Below, piece after piece: positions 45,437 to 54,462 of a stretch of DNA of 64,000 bases. Source of the stretch: an uncultured Senegalimassilia sp. (GTDB lineage: Bacteria; Actinomycetota; Coriobacteriia; Coriobacteriales; Eggerthellaceae); contig NZ_CAKUAT010000015.1 of assembly GCF_934636665.1 (NCBI RefSeq), positions 1 to 64,000 of the forward strand. The letters run 5' to 3'. The position numbers and the translations under genes are program-made. The stretch's first letter is position 1, and every line of letters begins with the position of its first letter. The notes beneath the pieces are model-generated. The model searched no databases. It saw only the letters and a program-made list of their open reading frames with translations, and was not told the DNA's origin.

Positions 45437-45663
45437 ATCCCACCGCCTTGGTTTCGTTGTTTTCCACGGGTCCTTCTTTCTCCAAAACGCGCGAAACCCT
45501 TATACGATCGCGCAAAAATCCACTATAGCAAAACCCCATTTCCCCATGCCGATCCGGAGGGAAAGTTTCTCGTGTTTTAACGTTGAAAGGCGGCGGTGCG
45601 CGGCGACCGCCCAAGCGCGGGATATACTGGGCGCAAGCATTTACGAAGGTAAGCGAGGAAACC

Positions 45664-47883
45664 ATGGGATTGAGATTCACCGCCGCCCGCGCGGTCAGCA
45701 GCGTCTCCACTTGGGGCCTGAAAAACGTGTTCCACCGCCCCGCCGCGAACTTCCCGGGCAAAATGGCCCTGTACGTGGACCCGCAGCTTATCGGGCACCT
45801 ACGCGGCAAGCTTGAGCGCGGAAGCGTGTGCGTGGTGGGAACCAACGGCAAGACCACCGTTTCCAACCTGCTTGCCGACGTGCTTGAGACGTCGGGCCAG
45901 CGAGTCGTCTGCAACCGCACGGGCGCGAACCTGGATTCGGGCGTGTCCACGGCGCTGCTGCATGCCGGCAAGGCCGACTGGGGCGTGTTCGAGTGCGACG
46001 AGTTGTGGCTAGCAAGGATCCTGCCGCAGCTGCGCGCGAACTACGTGGTGCTGCTGAACCTGTTCCGCGACCAGCTTGATCGCTGCGGCGAGATCGACCG
46101 CATCCAGGACAGCATCGTCAAGGCGCTGGGCAGCTCGCCTGAAACCGTGCTGGTATACAACGCCGACGATCCGCTGTGCGCGTCCATCGCCGACCGTGCC
46201 GGGCAGCTGCCGGGCCGCGAGGGCACGCGGTCGATCGCCTTCGGCGTGGCCGAGAGCATGGGCTTGGCGCAGAACACCGTTTCCGACGCCACGATGTGCC
46301 AGCGCTGCTCCACCATGTTCGAGTACGACTGGCGCCAATACGGCCAGCTGGGCGAATGGCGCTGCCCGAACTGCGGCTTCGCGCGCCCTGCGCTCGACTT
46401 CGCCGCCGAAAACGTGCAGCTGGGAGTTGACGGGTTGGCGTTCTCGCTTGCCAAGCCCGGCGCCGGCGATGCCGGGCGCGAAGGGGCGTTCTCGGTGACG
46501 GCGCGCTTCAGCGGCGCCTATATGGTGTACAACCTGGCCGCGGTGAGCGTTGCCGCAAGCTTGCTGGGGTGCACAAACGAGGCGCTGCAGAAGGCCGTCG
46601 ATGCGTTCGACCCGCAAAACGGACGCCTGCAGACCTACAACCTTGCCGGCCGCCGCGTCCTGCTGAACCTGGCGAAGAACCCCACCGGCTTCAACCAGAA
46701 CCTCAAGATCGTGGCGCAAGACCAGGCGCCGAAGGTGGTGGCCTTCTTCATCAACGACAAGGAGGCCGACGGGCGCGACGTGTCGTGGCTGTGGGACATC
46801 GACTTCGAGGAGCTGGCGCAGGCGGGCCCGCTGACGGCGTACGCCGGAGGCATCCGCGGGCGCGACATGGCCGTGCGCCTGAAGTACGCCGGCATCGATG
46901 CCCAAACCGTCGAAAGCGCCGATGACCTGCTGCATCGCATCGCTCAGCAACCGCGCGAGGTAAGCGCGTACATCATCGCGAACTACACGTCGCTGCCGGG
47001 TTGCAAGGCCGCGCTGGACGCCGCCGTGGCAGCAGGCGGCGAAGTGGAGCCGGCCGCGGGAGAAGCGCCCGCACCGCGCGATTTCGGGACGCAGGGCACG
47101 TCGGCCAGCGAAGGGGCGGCAAGCGGCCAGAACCCCGTTGTCATCGCGCACCTGTTCCCCGACCTGCTGAACCTGTACGGCGACGGCGGCAACGTGCGCG
47201 TGCTGCAGCAGCGCCTGGCCTGGCGCGGCATCCCCGCGGAGGTCCGCCGCGTGAACCACGGCGACGCCATCGACCTTTCCGGCGTCGACCTGATCATGAT
47301 GGGCGGCAGCCCCGACCGCGAGCAGAAGCTTGCCAGCGCCGACATCGTGGCCATGCGCGACCAGCTTGACGCGTACGTGCAGGACATGGGCCCGCTGCTG
47401 GCCATTTGCGGCAGCTACCAGATGCTGGGCCGCGAGTGGCTGGTGGACGGCGAGAAGGTGCCCGGTCTGGGCCTGGTGGGCATGACCACGGGACGCCCCG
47501 GCACCTCGGGCGACCGACTGGTGAACAACATCACGCTGCGCAGCCCCTTGGCCGATGAGCCCGTGGTGGGCTACGAGAACCACGCAGGCCGCACGTACCT
47601 CGACGAGGGCGTTGAGCCTTTCGGCACCGTGGTATCCAACACGGGCCTGGGCAACAACGAGGAGACCAAGCAGGACGGCGTGCGCTACAAGAACGTGCTG
47701 GGCACGTACCTGCACGGCCCGCTTCTGGCGAAGAACCCGCAGATCGCAGACTGGCTACTTGCCCGCGCGCTTGAGCGCAACGCCAAACGGACCGGGCAGC
47801 CCCTGATCGAGCTAGCCCCGCTTGACGACGCGCCGGAGGAGGCCGCGAACGCCTTCATGTGCGACAAGCTGGGAGCCAAGTAA
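45664..47883 (+). CDS. Lipid II isoglutaminyl synthase, MurT-GatD single-chain fusion
   Basis: A 739-residue protein joining two subunits that are separate in Staphylococcus and most Gram-positives. Residues 1 to about 460 are MurT: a Mur-ligase ATPase with GTNGKTT (59-65) and a zinc ribbon with Cys212, Cys215, Cys234 and Cys237. Residues about 461-490 form an Ala/Gly/Glu linker. Residues 492-739 are GatD: glutamine amidotransferase with nucleophile Cys582 (LLAICGSYQMLG) and His684 (TYLHGPLLAKN). Together they amidate the D-Glu of lipid II to D-isoglutamine using glutamine and ATP. ATG 45664 has GAGGAA upstream. Confidence 0.94.
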   Translation: MGLRFTAARAVSSVSTWGLKNVFHRPAANFPGKMALYVDPQLIGHLRGKLERGSVCVVGTNGKTTVSNLLADVLETSGQRVVCNRTGANLDSGVSTALLHAGKADWGVFECDELWLARILPQLRANYVVLLNLFRDQLDRCGEIDRIQDSIVKALGSSPETVLVYNADDPLCASIADRAGQLPGREGTRSIAFGVAESMGLAQNTVSDATMCQRCSTMFEYDWRQYGQLGEWRCPNCGFARPALDFAAENVQLGVDGLAFSLAKPGAGDAGREGAFSVTARFSGAYMVYNLAAVSVAASLLGCTNEALQKAVDAFDPQNGRLQTYNLAGRRVLLNLAKNPTGFNQNLKIVAQDQAPKVVAFFINDKEADGRDVSWLWDIDFEELAQAGPLTAYAGGIRGRDMAVRLKYAGIDAQTVESADDLLHRIAQQPREVSAYIIANYTSLPGCKAALDAAVAAGGEVEPAAGEAPAPRDFGTQGTSASEGAASGQNPVVIAHLFPDLLNLYGDGGNVRVLQQRLAWRGIPAEVRRVNHGDAIDLSGVDLIMMGGSPDREQKLASADIVAMRDQLDAYVQDMGPLLAICGSYQMLGREWLVDGEKVPGLGLVGMTTGRPGTSGDRLVNNITLRSPLADEPVVGYENHAGRTYLDEGVEPFGTVVSNTGLGNNEETKQDGVRYKNVLGTYLHGPLLAKNPQIADWLLARALERNAKRTGQPLIELAPLDDAPEEAANAFMCDKLGAK

Positions 47884-48003
47884 CGGCGGATTGCCGATGC
47901 GGGCGGGCGCGAAAACATCTAAGCCTGCTGGCGAACGCGAAGGCCGTCAGGCTGGAGGCGAACGCGAGCGAGCGCCGAAGTGCCCCGACCTGCAAGCGAA
48001 CGC

Positions 48004-48063
48004 AAAAGCGCGGTGCCGGCCTTTGCGAGGAAATCGCATGGGACCGGCGCCGCGCTTTTTATT
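48004..48063 (+). terminator. Terminator of the MurT-GatD gene
   Basis: A 16-bp stem AAAAGCGCGGTGCCGG (48004-48019) with its complement (48044-48059, one G-T pair) encloses an inner hairpin and is followed by TTTTTATTT. It lies 120 bp after the stop. Confidence 0.85.
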
Positions 48064-48125
48064 TGGGAGTGATTTCGAGAAAAAGAAAGCGGGCCGGACA
48101 TTTCTGCCCAGCCCGCGTACATTCG

Positions 48126-48201
48126 TGGAGCCAACGACCGGATTCGAACCGGTGACCTGCGCTTTACGAGAGCGCTGCTCTACCAGCTGAGCCACGTTGG
48201 C
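48126..48201 (-). tRNA. tRNA-Thr (anticodon CGT)
   Basis: Read on the minus strand, GCCAACG pairs with CGTTGGC, followed by T and an encoded CCA. The anticodon stem GCGCT/AGCGC encloses loop CTCGTAA, anticodon CGT, reading ACG. The T-loop is TTCGAAT. Confidence 0.95.
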
Positions 48202-48230
48202 ACACGGCTTCTTGCGAAGCGCGAATATGA

Positions 48231-48259
48231 ACTATACCGAAGAGCCTGTCGTTTCGCAA
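48231..48259 (-). promoter_or_regulatory. Promoter of tRNA-Thr
   Basis: Minus-strand TTGCGA (48259-48254), 17-bp spacer, TATAGT (48236-48231), about 30 bp before the tRNA. The -10 is identical to those of dnaK and initiator tRNA in this window. Confidence 0.75.
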
Positions 48260-48338
48260 GGGGCAAATGCAACTTTTCGGGCGAACGAGCGGGCATTCGC
48301 CGTTTCTCCACAGGCTCGCATTTTAGCGTTGCGGCCCT

Positions 48339-48436
48339 CGAGAGCCGCATGAGCGCGCACCCTGCCGCTGCTGCCGTCACACCCGAGAGCCGCAGAGGGC
48401 GCTCCCTAGAGCCGAGACCATCACGCCCGAGAGCCG
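48339..48436. repeat. Three spaced copies of CGAGAGCCG
   Basis: The 9-mer occurs at 48339-48347, 48384-48392 and 48428-48436, spaced 45 and 44 bp, between the stress-protein gene and tRNA-Thr. A fourth partial copy (TAGAGCCGAG) lies near 48408. The role is unknown. Confidence 0.5.
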
Positions 48437-48458
48437 TCTCGGCGCACAGCTTCGCCAG

Positions 48459-48947
48459 CTACTCCTCGTCCTCTGGGGCTTTCACCACCAGCACGGGGAC
48501 CTGGGCCTCACGCAGCACGTAGCTGCTCACGCTGCCCAGCATGCCGCGCAGAGCGCCCAGACCGCGGCTGCCCATGATGATGAGCCCGCAGCCGTTCTCC
48601 TGCGCGTACTTCACGATTTGGTCGCCCGGGTGCACCTCGGGCAGCAGGCAGACGCGCTTCTCGTTCATGAGCGGGCGGATCACCCCGTCGACCTGCGCAT
48701 GCAGGCGCTCGGATGCCTCCTCCGCCGCCTCCTCCATGGCTTCTTGCATGCCCATGGGGACGACGCTTTCGGTCAAATCCACACCACGAGCCTCGAGCTT
48801 TGCCACGGCGGTTCGCTCCAGGTCGACGATCTGGACGACGTGCAGTGCAAGCCCGGCGTCCTCCTTCGCGAAGCGCACGGCCTCGTCAAGCGCCGCGCAG
48901 GCGGAATCGGACCCATCGAACGGAACCATAACGGCATCGTAGAGCAT
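48459..48947 (-). CDS. Universal stress protein, UspA family
   Basis: A 162-residue single-domain Usp. It begins MLYDAVMVPFDGSDSACAAL and ends with the ATP-binding motif GSRGLGALRGMLGSVSSYVL, followed by VPVLVVKAPEDEE. The G-2x-G-9x-G-S pattern indicates an ATP-binding Usp. Such proteins accumulate in growth arrest and stress; the target is unknown. A helical insertion rich in Glu and Ala (MQEAMEEAAEEASERLHAQV) lengthens it slightly. It is monocistronic. Confidence 0.9.
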   Translation of the reverse strand: MLYDAVMVPFDGSDSACAALDEAVRFAKEDAGLALHVVQIVDLERTAVAKLEARGVDLTESVVPMGMQEAMEEAAEEASERLHAQVDGVIRPLMNEKRVCLLPEVHPGDQIVKYAQENGCGLIIMGSRGLGALRGMLGSVSSYVLREAQVPVLVVKAPEDEE

Positions 48948-49279
48948 TGCAACCCCCTTCTTTCACCGGTTGAACCTGGCAAGGCAAGGCGGCGCAGCGC
49001 GTTGCGACGAGCACCGAACGCGACGCCGACGGCCGCACACCCCCGGCAACCTCGCATCCGCATCCCCGCGTGTCGCGCGTGTTCCGCGAGCTGCCGAAGC
49101 TGCTCAACGCGCAAGGGCCGCGTCCCCTTCCCCATCAGGCTTTATCCCCAGTATAGCAAGAAGCCCTGCGACAATTGCCGCAGGGCTTCCGCAAACGCCG
49201 CTCGCGCAAACGGCGTTGCCATGTTGTAACGTTTCGCCAACACGACGGGCGAGCCGCCCATGCGCAAGCGAAATGCCGG

Positions 49280-50680
49280 CTACACCTCGAGGTGCTTGAA
49301 CGCCTCGGGCACTTCCTTGAAGCCCTTCGACTTCACGGCGCCGACGATCAGGCCGATGATCAGCCACACGATACCGACGATGTAGGTCATCGTCTCGAAG
49401 CCGGTGAAGACGTACACCAGGATGGCGATGCCGATCCAGGGGCAAATCAGGTACTTCATGATGTCGCCGAAGGAGTTGCGCTTCTTCTCGCGGATGAAGA
49501 AAAACAGGAACACGGCGAAGTTCAGCAGGATGAACGAGGCCAGGGCGCCAAAGTTCACCAGGCCGGCAAGCTGGGTCATCTTGTCGCCCATGGGGATGGA
49601 CAGGCACAGGGTGACCACGCCCAGGAACACGGCGGAGAACCAGGGGGTCTGGTACTTCGGGTGGACCTTGCCGAACGCCTTCGGGATAACGCCGTCGCGG
49701 CCCATGGAGTACAGCAGGCGCGAGGAGGCCATCTGGGCGTTCATGATGTTGGCGATGCCGATGGCGATGATGTTGATGACCAGCATGATCTTGTAGAAGA
49801 CCGGGCCGCCCACCAGCATGACGGAATCGAAAAAGCCCATGTCGGGGTCGGTGTTGGCCCAGTCTGGCTGCACGATGGCGGCGATGTAGGTCTGGGCGAC
49901 GAACACGACGATGATGGCGCACAGGGCGATCAGGATGCCGCGGCCGATGTTCTTCTCGGGCTCGTGGGTTTCCTCAGCCAGCGTGGACATGCCATCGAAG
50001 CCCAGGAAGGAAAGCGCGGCCAGCGAGATGCCGGCAGCGATGAAGTGGGCGTCGACCTGGCCTTCCTGGTAGATCGGGTCGAGGACGAAGGCACCGGCGC
50101 CGCCGCCGCCCATGATGAAGTTGCAGCCGAGCGCGATGAACGCGATGACGGCCAGGACCTCGATGACGAAGATGACCCAGTCAACGCCGCGGCTCATCTG
50201 GATGCCGCGGATATTCACGAACGTGTTGAAGGCGATGAAGACCACGGCCCACAGCCATGCCGGGCTGTTGGGGATCAACGCGGTGCCCCAGTTCATGACC
50301 ATGACGATGAGCAGGGACGGAACCAGGATGTAGTCCAGCAGGATCAGCCAGCCGGCGATGAAGCCGACGTGCGGGTTGATGCCGCGCTGCACGTAGGAGT
50401 ACACGGAACCGGCGATCGGGAAGCGACCGGACATGCGCATGTAGCTCATGGCGGTGAACATGATGGCCACGAAGCCGATGATGTAGACCAGCGGCGTCAT
50501 GCCGTGGCTGTTCTGCTGGATGGAGCCGAAGATGGATTGCGGGGCGATGATGACCATGAACAGGACGCCGTACATCACCACGTCCCAAAGGCCCATCCCG
50601 CGGCGCAGCTCTTGCTTGTAGCCGAACTGCTCGATGTTGTCCCCGGCGTTACCCTTCGCCGGGGCTTTTTGCTCTGCCAT
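49280..50680 (-). CDS. APC-family amino acid/amine permease
   Basis: A 466-residue transporter with 12 helices. The N-terminal part contains GLWDVVMYGVLFMVIIAPQS and FGSIQQNSHGMTPLVYIIGF; later segments include FDGMSTLAEETHEPEKNIGR, typical of APC amino-acid and amine permeases. ATG 50680 is chosen because GAGAGGAAAGGG precedes it. It lies downstream of the acetamidase/formamidase gene on the same strand, 484 bp away and beyond a terminator, so a shared substrate is possible but not shown. No substrate can be read from the sequence. Confidence 0.87.
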   Translation of the reverse strand: MAEQKAPAKGNAGDNIEQFGYKQELRRGMGLWDVVMYGVLFMVIIAPQSIFGSIQQNSHGMTPLVYIIGFVAIMFTAMSYMRMSGRFPIAGSVYSYVQRGINPHVGFIAGWLILLDYILVPSLLIVMVMNWGTALIPNSPAWLWAVVFIAFNTFVNIRGIQMSRGVDWVIFVIEVLAVIAFIALGCNFIMGGGGAGAFVLDPIYQEGQVDAHFIAAGISLAALSFLGFDGMSTLAEETHEPEKNIGRGILIALCAIIVVFVAQTYIAAIVQPDWANTDPDMGFFDSVMLVGGPVFYKIMLVINIIAIGIANIMNAQMASSRLLYSMGRDGVIPKAFGKVHPKYQTPWFSAVFLGVVTLCLSIPMGDKMTQLAGLVNFGALASFILLNFAVFLFFFIREKKRNSFGDIMKYLICPWIGIAILVYVFTGFETMTYIVGIVWLIIGLIVGAVKSKGFKEVPEAFKHLEV

Positions 50681-51164
50681 TTCCCTTTCCTCTCTTTCTT
50701 GCGGGGAAAACAAGCATTGCGCAGAGCCAGGAGCGCGATTCCCGGCTCTACGCAATAGTCCGTACTTTAGCACGTTAAAGCGCTCGAGTAGGGCGGATAT
50801 GGCGATTCCTAGCGCCGCCGTACGTCATTTTGGGGCTGAGGGGCGCCTTTGCGCGTGCATAGGGCGCGAAAAATGCCCGGTTTCCTGGGAAAACCGGGCA
50901 TTTTGCATGAGACGGCAAAATCAACAACAGCGAGATAACCGTGTATTTTAACGCCTGCTAACTAAGGCGAACGGTAGCTTTTCGGAGTTAAACGGTTGCG
51001 CGAACGCATGGGGTTCCGTGCGTTGCGCGGCGCAAACCGGCCAGGCCCCGCCGTTTGACCGAATTGCGCCCCAGCGCCGCGAACGGCCGCCACGGCTCGC
51101 AAGCCCGCGGCCCGCGAACTGACCAGCCAGCGCCTACGGCTGCGGAACCTATGGCCGAACGATC
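50681..51164. other. Intergenic region between permease and amidase
   Basis: No gene was seen. It contains the amidase terminator at 50868-50904 and must hold the permease promoter. Confidence 0.5.
50868..50904 (-). terminator. Terminator downstream of the amidase gene
   Basis: The stem AAAATGCCCGGTTT with its complement AAACCGGGCATTTT, 7-nt loop, followed on the minus strand by TTTTTCGC. It lies about 260 bp after the amidase stop, so a long 3' region is implied. Confidence 0.75.
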
Positions 51165-52076
51165 TTACGGCTGCGGAATCAGAACGGGGAACTCGGACAG
51201 CTTCGGCGTCCCGATGCGCAGCGACACGTCGACCTCGCACGGCTCGCAGCCCTGGCTCACCTCGACGTCGCTTTGCACGGACATATACATGTAGGTTTCC
51301 ACAGCGTCCCAACCGGTGACGCGCATCAGCAGACGCTGCAGCTCCTTCGAGCCGTTCATGAGCGCCTGCTCGTAGTGGGTACCGCTGCAGTTCACGTACC
51401 ACTTGCCGTCGGGGCCGAAGGTCTCAAGCACGGGCCAGTTCAGCTCGAAGTCCTTCACCAGCTGCACGCGAACGGTGATTTCAGCGGGGATCTCGATGCC
51501 GGTGCCGCACAGCTCGGCGTCGCCCATGGTGGCGTGCACATCGCCCATCTGCAGAAGCGCGCCGGGGACGCGCACGGGGAAGTACAGGCGCGTGCCCTTG
51601 GTGATCTTCTTGTTGTCCATGTTGCCGCCGTGGCTGCCCACGAAGCCGTCGATGACGTCGGGGCCGGACGGCGCGGTGCCGATGACGCCGATCATGGGAT
51701 TGATCGGGAAACTGACCTGGTTGAACGTGGCCATACCGTCCTTGATGGGGATCTTCTTGGTACGGTAGCCGGTGGTCTCGAACAGCGGGCCGCAGTGGTC
51801 GTCGGTGGCGATGGTGCCCTCGTCGGCAACCTTCACCTCGTAGATGTCGACCACCAGCACGTCGCCGGGCTCGGCGCCCTCGATGTAAACGGGGCCTGCC
51901 GCCGGATTGGCGAAACCGTAGGTGTAATCCAGGTCGGCCATGGTGGTGTTCTCGTCGGGAATGCGGTTGCTGAAGCAGTCCTGCGTGTTGAACTGCAGCA
52001 CCTCGCCGGGCTTGGCCGTGGCACAAGGCTTGTTGTCCTTCGAGAATTCGTAAACCTGATCGGTGATGATCTGCAT
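51165..52076 (-). CDS. Acetamidase/formamidase family protein
   Basis: A 303-residue hydrolase of the FmdA/AmdA family, which release ammonia from formamide, acetamide or related small amides. Family features are AGPVYIEGAEPGDVLVVDI, DDHCGPLFET, the Gly/Asn-rich GFVGSHGGNMDNKKI, and the metal/substrate region LLQMGDVHATMGDAELCGTG. It has no signal peptide, so it is cytosolic. AAGGGGGG lies 4 bp before the ATG. The substrate is unknown. It would add to ammonia production from amides in an organism that also deiminates arginine. Confidence 0.9.
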   Translation of the reverse strand: MQIITDQVYEFSKDNKPCATAKPGEVLQFNTQDCFSNRIPDENTTMADLDYTYGFANPAAGPVYIEGAEPGDVLVVDIYEVKVADEGTIATDDHCGPLFETTGYRTKKIPIKDGMATFNQVSFPINPMIGVIGTAPSGPDVIDGFVGSHGGNMDNKKITKGTRLYFPVRVPGALLQMGDVHATMGDAELCGTGIEIPAEITVRVQLVKDFELNWPVLETFGPDGKWYVNCSGTHYEQALMNGSKELQRLLMRVTGWDAVETYMYMSVQSDVEVSQGCEPCEVDVSLRIGTPKLSEFPVLIPQP

Positions 52077-52162
52077 GATGCCCCCTTCTTCATGGTAGCG
52101 AACGCGGCTTGCCGCCGTTTCGAGCGATTGTACGCCAACGGCCGCAGGTACGCCACAAACGC

Positions 52163-52194
52163 AAAAGGCGTACTCCCGAACACGGAAGCACGCC
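52163..52194 (-). terminator. Terminator of the yedE-tusA-DUF3343 group
   Basis: An 11-bp stem with G-U pairs (52194-52184 with 52177-52167 on the minus strand) followed by TTTTGC, 31 bp after the DUF3343 stop. Confidence 0.6.
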
Positions 52195-52224
52195 CCTTCG
52201 ACGCGTTATATAGACACGCAAGGC

Positions 52225-52464
52225 TCACAGCTCGAGCACGACGGCCTGCTCGAGCTCGATGCCGCTGCGCTGCGCCAGCGAGTCCAGCAGCTCCGCCTCA
52301 ACCTCGGGTTCGAGCCACGCCATGCCGCACCCCGCGGAAAGCTGCCGCGGGATGGGCGCAAGGCGGCCGCGAAGGCCCTCGCCTGCGGCCGCCTGCTTGA
52401 AGGCGAGCGCGTCAGTGGTGGTATGGAACGACGCCACCGCCGTCTTCACCTTCCGCCGCGCCAT
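52225..52464 (-). CDS. DUF3343 protein, putative Se/S carrier-like
   Basis: A 79-residue protein matching the DUF3343 pattern: a beta-strand near the start (KTAVASFHTTTDALAFKQAA), a Pro/Arg segment (LRGRLAPIPRQLSAGCGMAW, containing the conserved GCG-type cysteine) and a C-terminal helix. DUF3343 genes commonly accompany YedE/YedF and are thought to carry selenium or sulfur. It starts 3 bp after the TusA-like gene on the same strand, forming the third gene of this mini-operon. Confidence 0.85.
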   Translation of the reverse strand: MARRKVKTAVASFHTTTDALAFKQAAAGEGLRGRLAPIPRQLSAGCGMAWLEPEVEAELLDSLAQRSGIELEQAVVLEL

Positions 52465-52467
52465 GGG

Positions 52468-52674
52468 TTAGGCGATCTCGATCACGAAATCGTCGCCGAC
52501 GCGCTGCGCCGTGGCCGTGCGCTTGCGCTTCTTCGCCAGCGAGCAGATGTTGTCGCGCGCCACGGTGTTGCTCACCGTCACCTTGATGGGCTCGGAGCCG
52601 CCCTTCTTCATGGCGTTCATGGTCAGGATGACCGGTTCGGGACAGGAAAGCCCTCGGGCGTCAACTTCGATCAT
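52468..52674 (-). CDS. TusA/SirA-family sulfur- or selenium-carrier protein
   Basis: A 68-residue TusA-fold protein with the CPxP motif (GLSCPEPV, Cys11) that bears a persulfide or selenosulfide. It corresponds to the N-terminal half of YedF; the longer C-terminal YedF domain is absent. It lies between yedE and DUF3343. In this setting a role in selenium delivery is more likely than tRNA thiolation, which is inference from gene context. The ribosome binding site AAAGGA is close to the ATG. Confidence 0.9.
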   Translation of the reverse strand: MIEVDARGLSCPEPVILTMNAMKKGGSEPIKVTVSNTVARDNICSLAKKRKRTATAQRVGDDFVIEIA

Positions 52675-52725
52675 TGGAAGTCCTTTCGGTAAATGAACTG
52701 GGGAAACACGCTTGCAGCTTATACG

Positions 52726-53826
52726 CTACGCGGCGTTCTTCTGCTTGTGCACGTTCACGATGGCGATGACGAACAGCACCACGATGCAGCACACGAGCAC
52801 GATCTGGCCCGCAACGCTCGGACCGCCCAGGACGGCGGCCTTCTCGGCGGTTGCGGCGGAGGCGGCAGCGCCCGCCAGGCCGAAGTTGTGGGCGAAGGCG
52901 GCGCCGATGAGCATGCCGACGAAGGTGACGGCGGCGTCGCAGGAGCCCTGGCCGGCCAGCGTCATCTGACGCAGCGGGCAACCGCCGGCCAGCGTGGCGC
53001 CGAAGCCCACGGCGTACAGGCCCAGGATGTTCCACAGGTGCTGGGAGTGGGCGATGGGCTGGCCGTCGAAGCTGAGCTTGAAGCCGCCCGTGGCCAGGTT
53101 GAACACCGCCATGACCACGAACAGGCCGGCGATGGGGAGCATCAGGTCGAAGTCGCGCATGAGGAAGATGTTGCGGACGGAGCCGGCGAAGCAGATGCGG
53201 ACCTTCTGCGCCAGGGCGCCGATCACCAGGGCGGTCACCAAGGCGATGAGCACGGGGGCATGCTTGGAGCCCGGGCCAGCCTGGCTGACGGCGAACACGC
53301 CAGCGAAGACGCTGATGCACAGGCCGATGATCAGTAGCACGGGCAGGACGGCGCCGGCCGTCTTGTTCGTGTCATGCTCGCGGCCCAGCGAGTAGCCCTT
53401 CTTCAGGAAGAACGTGCCCGTGGCAACGCCCAGAACGAAGCCGATGAGACCGACCCAGGCGTTCAGGTCGCCGGCGGCCATGCGCAGCACCATGCGCAGC
53501 GGGCAGCCCAGGAAGATGAGGGCGCCGATCATCATGATGAAGCCCAGGACGAATCGGGTCATGGGGGAAGAGCCCGCCGTGGAGCGGTACTCGCGCGTGG
53601 CCAGGGCGATCAGGAACGAGCCGACGACCAGACCGACGACCTCGGGACGGAAGTACTGCACCGTCTCGGTGGTCTGCAGCTTCATGGAGCCTGCCATGTC
53701 GCGGATGAAGCACGCGGCGCACATGGCCATGTTGGCGGGGTTGCCGGAGAAGGCCAGAAGCGCCATTCCAAGGCCAACCAGCACGCCGACCAGGGCCAAG
53801 CCCTTTTTGCTATTGAGGAAATCCAA
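52726..53826 (-). CDS. yedE: YedE-family membrane transporter (putative selenium/sulfur permease)
   Basis: A 366-residue membrane protein with about ten helices in two repeats of the YeeE/YedE fold. Characteristic cysteine motifs include MAMCAACFIRDM, FLGCPLRMVLRMAAGDLNAW and LAGGCPLRQMTLAGQGSCDA. Homologues import thiosulfate or, when next to YedF/DUF3343, are thought to import selenium species. The start is TTG 53826, preceded by AAAGGGA 5 bp upstream, which lowers expression. No selD, selA or selenoprotein gene is seen in the window. Confidence 0.9.
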   Translation of the reverse strand: MDFLNSKKGLALVGVLVGLGMALLAFSGNPANMAMCAACFIRDMAGSMKLQTTETVQYFRPEVVGLVVGSFLIALATREYRSTAGSSPMTRFVLGFIMMIGALIFLGCPLRMVLRMAAGDLNAWVGLIGFVLGVATGTFFLKKGYSLGREHDTNKTAGAVLPVLLIIGLCISVFAGVFAVSQAGPGSKHAPVLIALVTALVIGALAQKVRICFAGSVRNIFLMRDFDLMLPIAGLFVVMAVFNLATGGFKLSFDGQPIAHSQHLWNILGLYAVGFGATLAGGCPLRQMTLAGQGSCDAAVTFVGMLIGAAFAHNFGLAGAAASAATAEKAAVLGGPSVAGQIVLVCCIVVLFVIAIVNVHKQKNAA

Positions 53827-54462
53827 GGAAGTCCCTTTCTATATATAAAGATGAATCGTTCGCATTCGATTCTCCGTCGCGCATGCGCACGCGCGGGCCG
53901 CGGGCCCACGGGGGACGACAAGGCAGAACGCCAAAACGCCATTCGAAACGGAAAACAATGCAAGCCGCGTCAAGGCGCGGCGAAATCGACGCCCAGCAGA
54001 ATGCGTCGGATGCGGGCAGATAGCCCATAGCAGAATGATCGCGCTAGCAGAATTTGCGCGAACCAGTGGTGCATTGTAAGGAGACAACGGTTTCGTGTCA
54101 AAGGCGGAGGGCGCTAATCTTCCCCGAACGGTAGACGGGGCACTTGCGCAAGCGTCGCCCATAAGGCTTGCCGTGGGTTTGCCCATAGGATCCTCGTAGC
54201 ATTGTCATTGCGTCGCCTATGGGGTTCCGCCGAATCGCCTGCAGAGATGCCGCAGATTCGCCTGTTAAGGTTCCCATATCTTCGCCGCAGCCTTGCCTAT
54301 AGGGACCCTTTTAGCATTGCGCGACATTACTCCGAAGTGCCGTCTATTTGTGAAGGTTCTGTGACAGGAAATCATTTGCTTGCATTACTACCGAATGGCG
54401 CGTATAGTTCTTTCTCGCAGCTTTTCCGAAACATTCAGTTCCGCGAAAAGCGGGTCACATAT
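53827..54462. other. Intergenic region with short repeats, before initiator tRNA
   Basis: A 636-bp spacer. It contains several imperfect GCCYATRRGG units (54157, 54181, 54215, 54295), TAGCAGAAT twice near 54026-54060, TAGCATTG twice, a TATATATA element at 53839-53850 and the tRNA-fMet promoter. No gene was seen. Confidence 0.5.
54380..54408 (+). promoter_or_regulatory. Promoter of initiator tRNA
   Basis: TTGCAT (54380-54385), a 17-bp spacer and TATAGT (54403-54408), with the predicted start about 48 nt before the tRNA. Confidence 0.75.

Noticed and set aside
47882..48000. Repeated GCGAACGC units after the MurT-GatD gene as a CRISPR-like array
   Set aside because: Only three imperfect, irregularly spaced short units, with no spacers of constant size and no cas genes.
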